The notes: a model not told the origin generated them from the sequence alone. Counted from the first letter of the stretch, positions 33,971-43,032 are shown. The stretch is 64,000 bases of DNA from Humitalea sp050632385 (GCF_050632385.1 NZ_CP192599.1:2666001-2730000), one strand, 5' to 3'. Translations and numbers: made by a program.

Positions 33971-34874
33971 GTGCTCCGTCACCCGGCACCGTGCCTGGCG
34001 GTAGCGACAGGACGTGATCGGCGATCTGCCCGGGCGAGGTGAACCACACGCGCTCATCGTTCTTGTAGTTGGCGATGTGGCGCAGCGCGCGCTCCAGCGC
34101 CGCCAGGCGGAACGGCGGTCCGAAGACAAAGGTGTGCAGCGAGACCGGACAGACCAGCGGTCGCCTGGCGGAGATCTTCAGCATCATGTCGAACTGGTCG
34201 ATCATGCCCTGGGCGAATTCCTCCGCGGAATGGCCGCGGTTGAGGATGAAGGGCGCGTCGTTCAGCTCGATCGGATAGGGCACGTTGAGCAACGGGCCGC
34301 TGCGCGTGCGCAGGTAGATCGGCTGGTCGTCGCAGGGCCAGTGCATGATGTAGCGATAGCCCTCCTCCTTCAGCAGATCGGCGGTGACGTTGCTTTCGCT
34401 GATCCAGGGCGCCATCCAGCCATAGGGACGGGACGGGTGATGCGCGCCGATGGTGTCGGTGACCTCGCGGATCACGCGGCGCTCATCTTCTTCGAACAGG
34501 TCGCCGGGGCGTTCGGCGTTGGTACGGCCGTGGCTGACCACTTCTTCACCACGGGCGTTGATGCGGCTGACGATGGAAGGGATCCGATCGCAGACCGCTG
34601 AGTTCATCAGATGCGTGCAGGGGAGGCCCAGTTCCTCCAAAAGTTCGAGGATGTTCCAGATGCCGACGCGCGTCCCGTAATCCCGCCAGGCATAGATGCG
34701 GGTGTCGAGCGGGTTGCTCCAATTGTGCGGCGTGTGGCCGGCACCACGGCCAAAGGCGAATTGTTCGACATTCAGCGCCAGGTAGAACGCGAGGCGCGCG
34801 CCGCCGGGCCAGTCGTAGACAGGACGCTCGACGATCGCGGAGTAGTCGTACCGGGTCGGGGTGGGCATCAGCAT
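33966..34874 (-). CDS. Polysaccharide deacetylase family protein (PuuE/allantoinase-like)
   Basis: 302 residues with a NodB-type fold. The opening YDYSAIVERPVYDWPGGARLAFY-LNVE and the central segment DFFEEDERRVIREV near 145 resemble cytoplasmic PuuE-like allantoinases/amidohydrolases more than secreted chitin deacetylases. No signal peptide. Metal-site His residues fit HxxH-like SHGRTNAE near residue 125. It probably hydrolyses an amide or ureide bond of a small molecule. Spacing to the upstream TctC gene is 23 bases. Its 3' end overlaps the SDR remnant, so the downstream junction looks rearranged. Confidence 0.78.
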   Translation of the reverse strand: MLMPTPTRYDYSAIVERPVYDWPGGARLAFYLALNVEQFAFGRGAGHTPHNWSNPLDTRIYAWRDYGTRVGIWNILELLEELGLPCTHLMNSAVCDRIPSIVSRINARGEEVVSHGRTNAERPGDLFEEDERRVIREVTDTIGAHHPSRPYGWMAPWISESNVTADLLKEEGYRYIMHWPCDDQPIYLRTRSGPLLNVPYPIELNDAPFILNRGHSAEEFAQGMIDQFDMMLKISARRPLVCPVSLHTFVFGPPFRLAALERALRHIANYKNDERVWFTSPGQIADHVLSLPPGTVPGDGAP

Positions 34875-34897
34875 GCGGGCGTGCTCCTGAAGGTCGC

Positions 34898-35857
34898 CTA
34901 TTGCGGCTCGATCTTGGCGGCGGTGGCCACGGCGGTGAGTTTGCGGATTTCGGCGGCGATGTAGGCGTCCATCTCGGCCGCCGTGCCGCCCATCACATCG
35001 GCGCCCAGTTCGCTGATGCGCCTGCGTGTTTCGGGGGCTGCCAGGGCGGCAAGGACGGCGCGGTTCGCGGCCTCGACCACCGCGTCCGGCGTGGCGCGCG
35101 GTGCGAAGATGCCCTGCCAGGAAATGAACTCGTAGTTGGCCAGGCCGGATTCCGCGAGTGTTGGCACGGCCGGCGCGCGCGCCGACCGACCCAGCGTGCT
35201 GACGGCCAGCGCCCGCAATTGGCCGTCCTGCACGGCGGTCATCAACGACGGCAGCAGGTCGAGCGAAACGTGCACCTGGTTCTGCAACATCGCCTGCAGG
35301 GCGAGGCCTCCGCCGCTGAACGGCACCATCACGATGTCGATGCCGGTGCCTTGCAGGAAGAGTTCCATCGCCATGCGCGACCCGCTGCCCGTGGCGGCGT
35401 AGTTGAGCACCCCGGGATTGGCCCGGGCGTAGGTGACCAGTTCCTGCACCGTCGCGACCGGCAGCGCCGAGGTGACCGCGAGCAGGTTGGCGATGCCGGC
35501 GACCATGGCGACGCCGCGGAAGTCGCGCTGCGTTTCATACGGCACGTTACGGATGAAGATGGGCGCCAGGATGTTGGTTCCCGTGGTGCCCATGAACAGC
35601 GTGTAGCCATCCGCCGGAGCGCGGGCCACGTAGGTGCCGGCGATGGTGCCGGAGGCGCCGCCGCGGTTTTCCACCACCACGCTCTGGCCGATATTGCGGG
35701 TCATCTCCTCCGCGAGCAGGCGGGTGATGATGTCGGTGGCGCCACCAGGTGCGAAAGGCACCACCATGCGCACGGTGCGCTGCGGCCAGACGGGCTGGGC
35801 ATGGGCCCCGACATTGGCCAGCAAGGCCACGAGAAGAAGAAGGCCAAGGCGCATCAT
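34898..35857 (-). CDS. Bug/TctC family substrate-binding protein
   Basis: ATG at 35857 overlaps the stop of the upstream hydratase gene and gives 319 residues. Signal peptide MMRLGLLLLVALLANVGAHAQ, then the family opening WPQRTVRMVVPFAPGGATD and VENRGGASG. A later segment FSGGGLALQAMLQNQ is the usual domain-2 loop. Periplasmic. As part of the catabolic operon with an amidohydrolase and hydratase, it likely captures the operon's growth substrate, perhaps a cyclic amide or carboxylate. No membrane TctAB partner is nearby. Confidence 0.9.
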   Translation of the reverse strand: MMRLGLLLLVALLANVGAHAQPVWPQRTVRMVVPFAPGGATDIITRLLAEEMTRNIGQSVVVENRGGASGTIAGTYVARAPADGYTLFMGTTGTNILAPIFIRNVPYETQRDFRGVAMVAGIANLLAVTSALPVATVQELVTYARANPGVLNYAATGSGSRMAMELFLQGTGIDIVMVPFSGGGLALQAMLQNQVHVSLDLLPSLMTAVQDGQLRALAVSTLGRSARAPAVPTLAESGLANYEFISWQGIFAPRATPDAVVEAANRAVLAALAAPETRRRISELGADVMGGTAAEMDAYIAAEIRKLTAVATAAKIEPQ

Positions 35858-36621
35858 GCACGGATCTCCGAAATGGGGGCGACGAGGCAATGGAGGGTTG
35901 GAAGGCCGACAATCTCGCCGGTGAAGCGCGCGCCCTCCGCGGGGATCGGCAGCACGCCCGTCAGGCTTCCGAGGGTGACGATCTCACCGGCGCCGACCAC
36001 GATCGATCCGTCCATGCAGCGCTGGCGCCAAGCATCGAACAGTGGGGCGAGCGGCGCGGCGGTGTGCCGGCCGCTGTGGTGCGCAATCTCCTGCCCGTCC
36101 TGAAGCAGCCGCACGGCGGGCAGCGACTCAAGGATCTCGGGTTGCCACGAACGCTCCATGACGACCGCGACGGTCTGTTCGTTGGCGATGCAGTCGGCGA
36201 TCCGTTCCAACTCCGTCGTCGCGGCCGGGACGGTGAAGCGGGTGCGGACGAACTCGATCAGCACCACCAGATCGGCGAAGGCCGGCAAGACCGAAAGCTC
36301 GGGCGCCCTGCCCGGCTGCAGGTCGGCACGGAAGCGCAGCGCCAATTCCAGTTCGATGCGGCTGCCGGGCGGCAGCACGATCACCGGCTCGGCCTCGCCC
36401 AGGGGTCCGACGGGCATCGGGGCACTGAACAGATGCGTGCCGAGGCGGCCGAGCTTCCAGCCACCACGCGTCAGACCGAGTGCGGCAAGGGTTGCGAGTT
36501 GGATTGCCTCGGCCTGCCGGAGGGTCTGCGGACGAAGATGGTCCGGCAGGCCGGCAATCGTGTTGCCCTGGCGTGCAGCGGCCAGAATCGCTGCCGCTTG
36601 TGCGATCTCGGCATCGGTCAT
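35854..36621 (-). CDS. 2-keto-4-pentenoate hydratase/FAH-family enzyme
   Basis: 255 residues, length and motifs of MhpD-like hydratases. The segment WKLGRLGTHLFSAPMPVG near 53-72, ELELALRFRADL near 95, and IVVGAGEIVTLGSLTG near 220 match the family (GSLTG with the metal-binding acidic residues nearby). MhpD-like enzymes hydrate 2-oxopent-4-enoates after ring cleavage; related ones decarboxylate 4-oxalocrotonate. Four-base overlaps join it to the amidohydrolase and TctC genes. The pathway probably releases an unsaturated 2-oxo acid. Confidence 0.82.
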   Translation of the reverse strand: MTDAEIAQAAAILAAARQGNTIAGLPDHLRPQTLRQAEAIQLATLAALGLTRGGWKLGRLGTHLFSAPMPVGPLGEAEPVIVLPPGSRIELELALRFRADLQPGRAPELSVLPAFADLVVLIEFVRTRFTVPAATTELERIADCIANEQTVAVVMERSWQPEILESLPAVRLLQDGQEIAHHSGRHTAAPLAPLFDAWRQRCMDGSIVVGAGEIVTLGSLTGVLPIPAEGARFTGEIVGLPTLHCLVAPISEIRA

Positions 36622-38174
36622 GGCGTCACACCTTCACAGGTCAGGTCATCACGGACGAAGCGCTCGATACCGAGGGGCGCCCTGGCGAAGCAGCCGCAGA
36701 TGTCCAGCACCGCGGGTTCGAGCGCCGCGACCTCGGCCAGGCGTGGCGCATTTTCGTCGCGGATGCGGGATGCGGCGCTTTCGACTTCGGCGAAGAGCGC
36801 AGGCAGGTCGAGATGCGGGAAGCCGCGGTCCCGATAAACCATCCGGCCGGCGATCATAACATGGCGGACCGCCGTGGCATCTTCGGCATGCACGAGTTGA
36901 TGGACCAGATCGATCAGCGGCACATAATTGGTGTTGTGACGGTCGAGGAAGACGATGTCCGCCGCATGCCCGGCCGTCAGACGGCCGATACGTCCCTCAA
37001 GGCCAAGCGCCCGTGCGCCGCCGGTGGTGCCGAGTGCGAAGGCCTCCCGCGTGGAAAGCCAGGGCGCGCGGTCGTAGCCCCGCACGCGCGATGCATAGGA
37101 GGCGAGGCGCATCGCCTCGAACATATTGAGGTTGTCGGAGCAGAGGCGTGAATCCGTGGCGAGGCCGACCGATAGCCCGGCCTCCAACATCATCCGCACC
37201 GCCGCGAGCCCAACGCCCAGCCGCATGTTGGCGCCCGGCGCATGCGCCACGCTGGCCCCGTGGGCGGCGAGGATGCGTGCGTCCTCCGCATCGATCCACA
37301 CGGCATGCGCCCCGGTGAAGTTCCCTGACAGCAAGCCCAGTTGTGCAAGGTGGCGGGTGATGGACATGCCATAGACCTGTGCGCCATAGACGGCCTGCAC
37401 GCGCGATTCCGCGAGATGCGTGTGCAGGCCGATGCCGTTGCCGCGCGCGAATGCCGCGGCCCCGCGCAGGAAGTCATCGGTGCAGTGCATGGGTATGGTG
37501 GGGGCGATCGCGAAGCCCAGGATGTCCGACGATGGCCAGGCGGCGAATGCGGCCTCGACTGCGGCAAGGGTCTGCTGCCACGGCCGCGCGGGGGAAGCGC
37601 GAAGCCGTGCCGCCGCTGGCTGCGGCAGCGCGTCCAGCAGGCCCGGCACGGCGTCGTAGAAACTGCGGTCGGAGACCATCGGCGCCACCACAGCCCGAAT
37701 GCCGACGTCGCGATATGCGGCGGCAACGGCGCCGAAGCCTTCGGCGCTGGGCAAGGGCGCTTCGAAGAAGATGTCGTAGCACGACGTACAGCCGCGGCTG
37801 ACCATCTCCACGGCGCCGAGCAGTGTCGTCAGGTACTTCTCCCTGGTGCTCAGCACGCCGCGAAAGGCCGGCCCGGCGTTCAACTGCAGTTCCAGGTTCC
37901 ACCGGTCCGTCAGGCTGCGGATCAGATTGCCGGAGCTGTGGACATGACTATTGACCAGGCCGGGGATGAGGATGAGGCCGCTGGCGTCGAATGGGTCAGC
38001 GGGCGCCGAGGGCTGATCCGGCTCCAGCACGGCCGTGACCCGTCCGCCCTCGACCAGCAGGTCACGCTTGCGCGGCGTGGGATCATCGGCCGCCAGCAGG
38101 ACCAACCCGCCACTGATCCGCAGCGGGCCTGTCGACGAGCGCGTTGCCCCGGGTGGTGGCATGTTGATCGTCAA
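36618..38174 (-). CDS. Amidohydrolase family protein (SsnA/TrzN/cytosine-deaminase-like)
   Basis: 518 residues. Metal-site motifs in the usual order: SHVHSSGN (H77, H79), TIPMHCTDD and HTHLAES (His near 255), then GLATDSRLCSDNLNMFEAM with the catalytic Asp near 340. The last His-to-Asp arrangement is typical of subtype III amidohydrolases (chlorohydrolases, guanine or S-adenosylhomocysteine deaminases). It removes an amino or halogen group from a heterocycle, or opens a cyclic amide. First gene of the operon, 82 bases from the divergent IclR gene. Its ATG overlaps no other gene; the TTG of IclR lies on the opposite strand. Confidence 0.85.
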   Translation of the reverse strand: MTINMPPPGATRSSTGPLRISGGLVLLAADDPTPRKRDLLVEGGRVTAVLEPDQPSAPADPFDASGLILIPGLVNSHVHSSGNLIRSLTDRWNLELQLNAGPAFRGVLSTREKYLTTLLGAVEMVSRGCTSCYDIFFEAPLPSAEGFGAVAAAYRDVGIRAVVAPMVSDRSFYDAVPGLLDALPQPAAARLRASPARPWQQTLAAVEAAFAAWPSSDILGFAIAPTIPMHCTDDFLRGAAAFARGNGIGLHTHLAESRVQAVYGAQVYGMSITRHLAQLGLLSGNFTGAHAVWIDAEDARILAAHGASVAHAPGANMRLGVGLAAVRMMLEAGLSVGLATDSRLCSDNLNMFEAMRLASYASRVRGYDRAPWLSTREAFALGTTGGARALGLEGRIGRLTAGHAADIVFLDRHNTNYVPLIDLVHQLVHAEDATAVRHVMIAGRMVYRDRGFPHLDLPALFAEVESAASRIRDENAPRLAEVAALEPAVLDICGCFARAPLGIERFVRDDLTCEGVTP

Positions 38175-38197
38175 GTTCCTCGTCCGACGGGCTTGAT

Positions 38198-38228
38198 CAA
38201 TTGCATCGACTAGCGCTACAATTGCATC
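38198..38228. promoter_or_regulatory. Direct repeats between amidohydrolase and IclR genes (candidate IclR operator)
   Basis: Two identical CAATTGCATC sequences (38198-38207 and 38219-38228) are 21 bases apart, two turns of the helix, so a dimer could bind one face of the DNA. They sit midway in the 82-base divergent region. This fits an IclR regulator controlling both genes. The repeats are seen directly; the binding is inferred. Confidence 0.5.
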
Positions 38229-38256
38229 TAATAACGATACTTTAGGAGCGCCAGGA

Positions 38257-39057
38257 TTGCCCCGTCAACGGAATTCCGCAGTGCAACAAGCTCCAGCGCC
38301 CGGCGACGACAAGCTGTTCGTCGAAGCCGCGGCGCGGGCGTTCCACGTGCTCGAGGCTTTTTCCGGGGCGCCGGGGCCCCTGTCGCTGGGTGACATCGCC
38401 AAGGCCACCGGGCTCGACCGCAGCGCGGTTCAACGATCCACGCATACGCTGCTGCGTCTTGGCTATCTGCGGCAGCGCGGGACGCGTGGCGGGCTGGTGT
38501 TGGGGCTCAAGATCTTCGATCGCAGTTTCGATTGCCTGCGCAGCGACCCGCTATTTGAGCGTGCCATGCCGATCTTGATTGATCTACGGCAGGATACGCA
38601 GGAACGCGTCGATCTGACCGTGTTCGACGACCTGACGATGCTCTATGTGCTGCGCCTGCAAAGCCGGCGGGAGACCTTTCTTGCGGGCCTGGCCGGGACG
38701 CGGATCCCTACCTACTGTTCCTCCGGCGGTCGCGCGGTGCTGTCGCGGCTCGACAAGGCCGCTGTGGACGATGTGCTGGCGCGTTCGGATCGGCGCCGGA
38801 TCACACCCCACACCGTGGCCGACCTGACCGGGATTCGCGCGCGACTGGCGGAGGCGCGCGAGCTTGGCTACGCGCTCGCGACCGAGGAGGTGCAGATTGG
38901 CATTGTTGCCCTGGCGGCGCCGATCCTGGGGTCAGACGGGCTGCCGGCCGCCGCGGTGCAGATCACCGCCTCACTCGCCAACCAGACGCCCGCGGAGATG
39001 GCGCGGCGCTTCGGCCCCCTCGTCGTTGAGGCGGCGCGTGCGGCGAGTGCTATTTAA
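38257..39057 (+). CDS. IclR family transcriptional regulator
   Basis: 266 residues from a TTG at 38257. TTG is chosen because AGGAG (38244-38248) lies eight bases before it; a GTG at 38281 has no such site. The N-terminal winged helix (about 25-85: VLEAFSG, LGDIAKATGLDRSAVQRSTHTLLRLGYL) is followed by the GAF-like effector domain (from about 95), with the family's SSGGRAVLS and LATEEVQIG. Controls the divergent 38174-to-31979 operon, most likely as repressor or effector-dependent activator. Confidence 0.9.
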   Translation: MPRQRNSAVQQAPAPGDDKLFVEAAARAFHVLEAFSGAPGPLSLGDIAKATGLDRSAVQRSTHTLLRLGYLRQRGTRGGLVLGLKIFDRSFDCLRSDPLFERAMPILIDLRQDTQERVDLTVFDDLTMLYVLRLQSRRETFLAGLAGTRIPTYCSSGGRAVLSRLDKAAVDDVLARSDRRRITPHTVADLTGIRARLAEARELGYALATEEVQIGIVALAAPILGSDGLPAAAVQITASLANQTPAEMARRFGPLVVEAARAASAI

Positions 39058-39422
39058 AAATTCGGCGGTTGCTTCGTCCTGCACCTCGGCTCTCACCCTT
39101 TTGCCGTGGGGTCGGAGCACGCTCGCTATTCGCCCACTGCCCCTGGCGTTTCGACCGACCCCACAAGCGTCATGTGATACTCATATCAGTCGCGTCGGTA
39201 AAAGGCGCTCGAGCCGGCGGCCAAAGATTGCTCAGCACGCACGACCTGCACGCCGTACTGCCGAAGCAACGCCTGGAGGAAGATGCTCTCCAGCACCGCG
39301 CGTTTACCCGATGGCCCCTGACTCAGATCACGGAACATCGCCGTCGCCTGACGACCCGCCCCCTCCATCGGCATCAGCGAATGACATCTGACCCCATCTG
39401 GAAAGACGAACTTCCCAGCACC
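39058..39422. repeat. 365-base gap with a 10-bp inverted repeat
   Basis: No gene is supported. A perfect inverted repeat GTGGGGTCGG (39106-39115) / CCGACCCCAC (39155-39164) with a 39-base loop follows the IclR stop and could act as a terminator-like structure or mark the end of a lost element. Short GACCCC sequences recur near 39155 and 39390. A minus-strand frame (39374-39186, 62 residues) starts MPMEGAGRQATAMF and has no recognisable family; I do not annotate it as a gene. Confidence 0.4.
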
Positions 39423-40703
39423 CTAAAGCCCAAGCGCGTCGCGGATCCGGCCGTAGGTGATGCGCGCCGCGGCGGCCGTGCGCCACAGCCCATGGAACGG
39501 AATGGTCTTCAGCGCCGTCACCGGCATGTCCAGCGACGCCACCGGCGTGCCGAGCGTCCGTCGCGCCAACTCGCCGCCCATCGCCGTTGCCATCGCGACA
39601 CCGCGTCCATTGTAGCCGAGGCAGATCAGCGCATTCTCCGCGGGTTCGTGGAAATGCGGGTAGTGGTCCGTGGTGACGGCGAGCTGACCAGTCCAGCAGT
39701 GGCTCCAACGCTGGCCCTTGAGTTCCGGCCACAGCTTTTCAGTGTAGCGGATCAACCAGCCCAGTTGGTTCATGTCGGCGATATCGCGCATGGGGCTACG
39801 ACCGCCCATGAGCAGGCGTCCGTTCACGTCGATGCGGTAGTAGACCGTGATCTGGCCGTTCTCGTACAGCGAGGCACCGTCAGGCAGAATACGCGAAGCG
39901 AGCTCGGGAGAAAGCGGTTCCGACGCGACGATACCGCTGAACACCGGCACGATACTACGGCGCAGGCCGGGCCAGATGTCGTCGGAATAGGCGTTGGTGG
40001 CGACAATCAGATGCTCCGCCCGCAGCTCGCCACCGGGGGTTCGTATGATCCAATCACTGCCCTGCCGGACGATCGACAACGCCGGCGAAGCGCCATGGAT
40101 GGTGGCACCGGCCCGCTGCGCCGCCTCAGCCAGGCCGCGCGCATAGCCAAGCGGGTTCAGCGAGCCTCCGCGACGATCGCGCACGGCGCAAATGTAGCGG
40201 TCGGAGCCAGTGAAGGCGCGAATAACCTCACGCTCCATCACCTCCACCGGCATGCCGCGGCGCAGGCATTGCTCTGCAGTCGAGCGCACAGCCGCCGCGG
40301 TCTTGGTCGCGTAGGCGGCACGCAACGTGCCGCCCTGCCGCGCCTCGCACTGAATCTGATGCTGGCGCACGAGATCGAAGACGACGTTCGGCGCGTTGCC
40401 TGAAAAAGCGACCATGCGTCGACCGAGATCAGGCCCGAAATCCGCTTCGACCTGATCGGGATCGTACTTCAGCCCCGGATTGACCTGCCCGCCGTTGCGA
40501 CCGGAGGCGCCCCAGCCCACCTCATTTGCCTCCAGCAGCACGACATCCGTACCGCGTTGCGCGAGGTGAAGCGCCGCCGACAGTCCCGTGAAGCCGCCAC
40601 CGACTATGCCGACCGAGGCGCGCCGGTTGCCCGCCAGCGGTGGCGCGGAAATGCCCGGACGCGCGGTGTCGGCATAAAGGCTCGGCGGCAGGGGTGCCGC
40701 CAT
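39423..40703 (-). CDS. FAD-dependent oxidase of the DAO/PuuB type
   Basis: 426 residues. An N-terminal GIVGGGFTGLSAALHLA (about 33-50) is the FAD-binding Rossmann loop, followed by EANEVGWGASGRNGGQ. The C-terminal segment LGYNGRGVAMATAMGGELAR closes the FAD fold. The sequence resembles gamma-glutamylputrescine oxidase (PuuB) and other amine/amino-acid oxidases. It overlaps the gamma-glutamyltransferase-like gene by one base. It is also related to the decayed gene at 49042. Likely oxidises an amine from a gamma-glutamyl-type substrate. Confidence 0.88.
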   Translation of the reverse strand: MAAPLPPSLYADTARPGISAPPLAGNRRASVGIVGGGFTGLSAALHLAQRGTDVVLLEANEVGWGASGRNGGQVNPGLKYDPDQVEADFGPDLGRRMVAFSGNAPNVVFDLVRQHQIQCEARQGGTLRAAYATKTAAAVRSTAEQCLRRGMPVEVMEREVIRAFTGSDRYICAVRDRRGGSLNPLGYARGLAEAAQRAGATIHGASPALSIVRQGSDWIIRTPGGELRAEHLIVATNAYSDDIWPGLRRSIVPVFSGIVASEPLSPELASRILPDGASLYENGQITVYYRIDVNGRLLMGGRSPMRDIADMNQLGWLIRYTEKLWPELKGQRWSHCWTGQLAVTTDHYPHFHEPAENALICLGYNGRGVAMATAMGGELARRTLGTPVASLDMPVTALKTIPFHGLWRTAAAARITYGRIRDALGL

Positions 40704-42406
40704 CAGACGGCCACCGCATAGGCTGGCTGTCGCAGATCGGCCCCCGCGCGCAGGAAGCCGGTTCGACTATCCAGCAGGATCGCCTCCACCGAACAGGTGC
40801 GCCGCGAATAGGCTGGCCACAACTCGACATCGTGGCCGCGACCGGACAGGTCCTCCAGCACCGCCTTCGGAAACCGATCCTCAAGGTTGAGGCGGCCAGG
40901 CAGGTGCGTGAAGGGCGCGAAGGAGTTGGGGAAGCTGAAGCTGGCGAAGCGCGGCTGTTCGATCGCCTCCTGGATGTCCATGCCGAAATGATGCGTGTTG
41001 AGGAAGACTTGCAGCATCGCCTGCACCTGGACATCGCCGCCCGGCGCGCCGAAGGGCATCACCGATCCATCGTCGCGTACCGCCATGGCCGGGTTCGGCG
41101 TCAGCCGCGGCCGCTTGCCTGGCGCCACGCCGGACGGATGCCGCGGATCCGGCCGCGACTGCGTACCGCGCGCCGAAGGGACGATGCCCAGCCCCGGGAT
41201 CACCGGCGACCGCCAGGACCCGTCCGACGGCGTCGCGGAGAACGCATTGCCCCAGCGATCCACGGCACAGCAGTAGGAGGTATCGGGCTCGATCGTGGCC
41301 TCGCTGCCGCCCTTTTCTGGCATCGGCATGTTGCCGGGATAGCGGCCGAGTGGCGGCGGCATGTCCGGCATCGCATTCGCCATATCGATGGCAGCGACAC
41401 GCGCCGCGACATGCGCGGGGGACAGCAACTCGTCCAGGCCGACATCGACGAAGCGCGGGTCGCCGTAGCGGTATTCGCGGTCGGAACAGGCAGCCTTGAT
41501 GATCTCGGTCAGCAAATGGATATAGTCGGCGCTGTTGTGTGCCAGGCCATCGAGGCCCGCGCGTTCGACCATCAGCAGCGACTGGGCAAGCATCGGGCCC
41601 TGACACCAGGGACCGCAGGTATAGACCTCGAAGTCGCGCCAGCGGACCTTAACGGGCTCCTCGTAACGGCTGTGGAAGCCGGCAAGGTCCGCGCGCGTGA
41701 GGTAGCCACCTTCCTGGGCGTGGTAGTCCGCGATCTTCGCTGCGATGTCGCCGCAATAAAAGGCGGCGCGTGCCGCCTGCAACCCGGCCACACGACCGCG
41801 CTTGGAGGCCGCGCGCTCCTCATCCACCATATATTGCAGCGTGCCGGCCAGGTCGGTCTGAAGGAAGCGGTCGCCGACCTTTGGCACCTTGCCCCCCGGC
41901 AGGAAGATCGCGGCATTGGAGGGCCACATGCGATACCCCTCCTCATACAACTTGATCTGCCCGGCCATGTAATCGAACACGGCAAAACCTTCGCGCGCGT
42001 AGCGGATGGCGGCGGCGGCGACATCGCCGAAGGACATTGTGCCGTAGTCGCAGAGCGCGGTGATCCAGGCATCGGGCGCCGCCGGCACCACGGTGCGCAG
42101 CAGCCCGACCGGCATCTTGCCGCCATGCTCACGCATGAACAGATCGGCCGGAAAGCTGGCGGGCCAGTGGCCCAGCCCCGCGATGGTGACGACCTTGCCC
42201 TGGCCGGTGCGAATCATGATCGGCGCCACGCCGGCCACGTTCACCTCATCGGCATGCAGCACCGCCAGCGCGATCCCGGCGCAGCAGCCCGCATCGATGG
42301 CATTGCCGCCGGCCTCCAGGATCGCGAAACCCGCATTGGCCGCGAGGTAGTGCCCGGCGGAAACCGCGTGGCGGCTGCCGTAGAGCGTGGGGCGCATCGA
42401 TTTCAT
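40703..42406 (-). CDS. Gamma-glutamyltransferase family hydrolase
   Basis: ATG at 42406 overlaps the XRE regulator stop and gives 567 residues. The nucleophile motif reads DTSYCCAVDRWGNAFS, with T376 as the expected N-terminal Thr of the small subunit after self-cleavage. In typical GGT the next residue is also Thr; here it is Ser. Other landmarks: EAGGNAIDAGCCAG near 35 and the C-terminal GGVAP-like PGGDVQVQAM. No signal peptide is visible, so it may be cytoplasmic. Probable role: hydrolysis of a gamma-glutamyl or related amide, matching the co-transcribed PuuB-like oxidase. Acyl-transfer activity is less certain. Confidence 0.86.
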   Translation of the reverse strand: MKSMRPTLYGSRHAVSAGHYLAANAGFAILEAGGNAIDAGCCAGIALAVLHADEVNVAGVAPIMIRTGQGKVVTIAGLGHWPASFPADLFMREHGGKMPVGLLRTVVPAAPDAWITALCDYGTMSFGDVAAAAIRYAREGFAVFDYMAGQIKLYEEGYRMWPSNAAIFLPGGKVPKVGDRFLQTDLAGTLQYMVDEERAASKRGRVAGLQAARAAFYCGDIAAKIADYHAQEGGYLTRADLAGFHSRYEEPVKVRWRDFEVYTCGPWCQGPMLAQSLLMVERAGLDGLAHNSADYIHLLTEIIKAACSDREYRYGDPRFVDVGLDELLSPAHVAARVAAIDMANAMPDMPPPLGRYPGNMPMPEKGGSEATIEPDTSYCCAVDRWGNAFSATPSDGSWRSPVIPGLGIVPSARGTQSRPDPRHPSGVAPGKRPRLTPNPAMAVRDDGSVMPFGAPGGDVQVQAMLQVFLNTHHFGMDIQEAIEQPRFASFSFPNSFAPFTHLPGRLNLEDRFPKAVLEDLSGRGHDVELWPAYSRRTCSVEAILLDSRTGFLRAGADLRQPAYAVAV

Positions 42407-43032
42407 GGCGTGGCCTCGGCTGGGATGGACGGCTTGACGTTGACCCACAGCACGCGGGCGACGGAGGCGGTGGGGTTGGAAAAGCGATGCGGCGTGGTAC
42501 TGCGGAAGCGGAAGCTGTCACCCTCGTTCAGCAGGTAGTCAGTGGCATCGATGGTCAGCAGCAGCCGTCCCTGCAGCACCAGCCCCGCTTCTTCGCCGCT
42601 ATGGGCATAGGGGGTTTCTCCGGCGCGGCCATGCGGTTCGATCGTGACCATGTAGAGGAACAGCGCGCTTTCCGTCGGCGGCGATAGAAGCTGCTTCTGG
42701 ATGCCGTCGAAGAAGGCGATGTCGCGGCGGTCTTCCAGCCGCACGATCGGGCCATCCGCCGCGGCACGCGCCACACTCGCGCCGGCATCGACCAGCAGGT
42801 TGAAGTCGGTGCCCAGCGCCGCGGCAATGCGCATCAGGTCGCGCACCGAGGGCGAGGACAGACCCCGCTCCACCTGGCTGACGAAGCCGATGGACAGGCC
42901 CGAGAGTTGCGCCACCGCCTGGATCGACACCGCACGCTGCTGGCGAAGCTGCCGAACGCGCAGGCCGATGGACAGGTCGAGCGGGTCGGGCGGCTTCGGC
43001 ACCGGCGCCTGGCGCTTGGTCTGTTGTTTCAA
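42403..43032 (-). CDS. XRE-cupin transcriptional regulator (PuuR-like)
   Basis: Chosen start is a TTG at 43032, because GGAGG lies six to seven bases upstream (plus-strand CCTCC at 43041-43045). ATG 43086 is an alternative that overlaps the permease gene. With TTG the protein has 209 residues. Helix-turn-helix near residues 20-75 (LRVRQLRQQRAVSIQAVAQ, SIGFVSQVERG), and a C-terminal cupin (HSGEEAGLVLQG, TPHRFSN). PuuR-type regulators sense amines and repress polyamine use, fitting the adjacent oxidase, GGT and Pot-like importer. First gene read into GGT and oxidase. Confidence 0.85.
   Translation of the reverse strand: MKQQTKRQAPVPKPPDPLDLSIGLRVRQLRQQRAVSIQAVAQLSGLSIGFVSQVERGLSSPSVRDLMRIAAALGTDFNLLVDAGASVARAAADGPIVRLEDRRDIAFFDGIQKQLLSPPTESALFLYMVTIEPHGRAGETPYAHSGEEAGLVLQGRLLLTIDATDYLLNEGDSFRFRSTTPHRFSNPTASVARVLWVNVKPSIPAEATP

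Noticed and set aside
33970..34129. SDR start at 34129
   Set aside because: The residues before 33970 translate the deacetylase gene in another frame and have no TGxxxGIG cofactor loop.
39186..39374. 62-residue minus-strand frame in the IclR-oxidase gap
   Set aside because: No recognisable family, no ribosome site and no conserved neighbour. Reported only in the gap entry.
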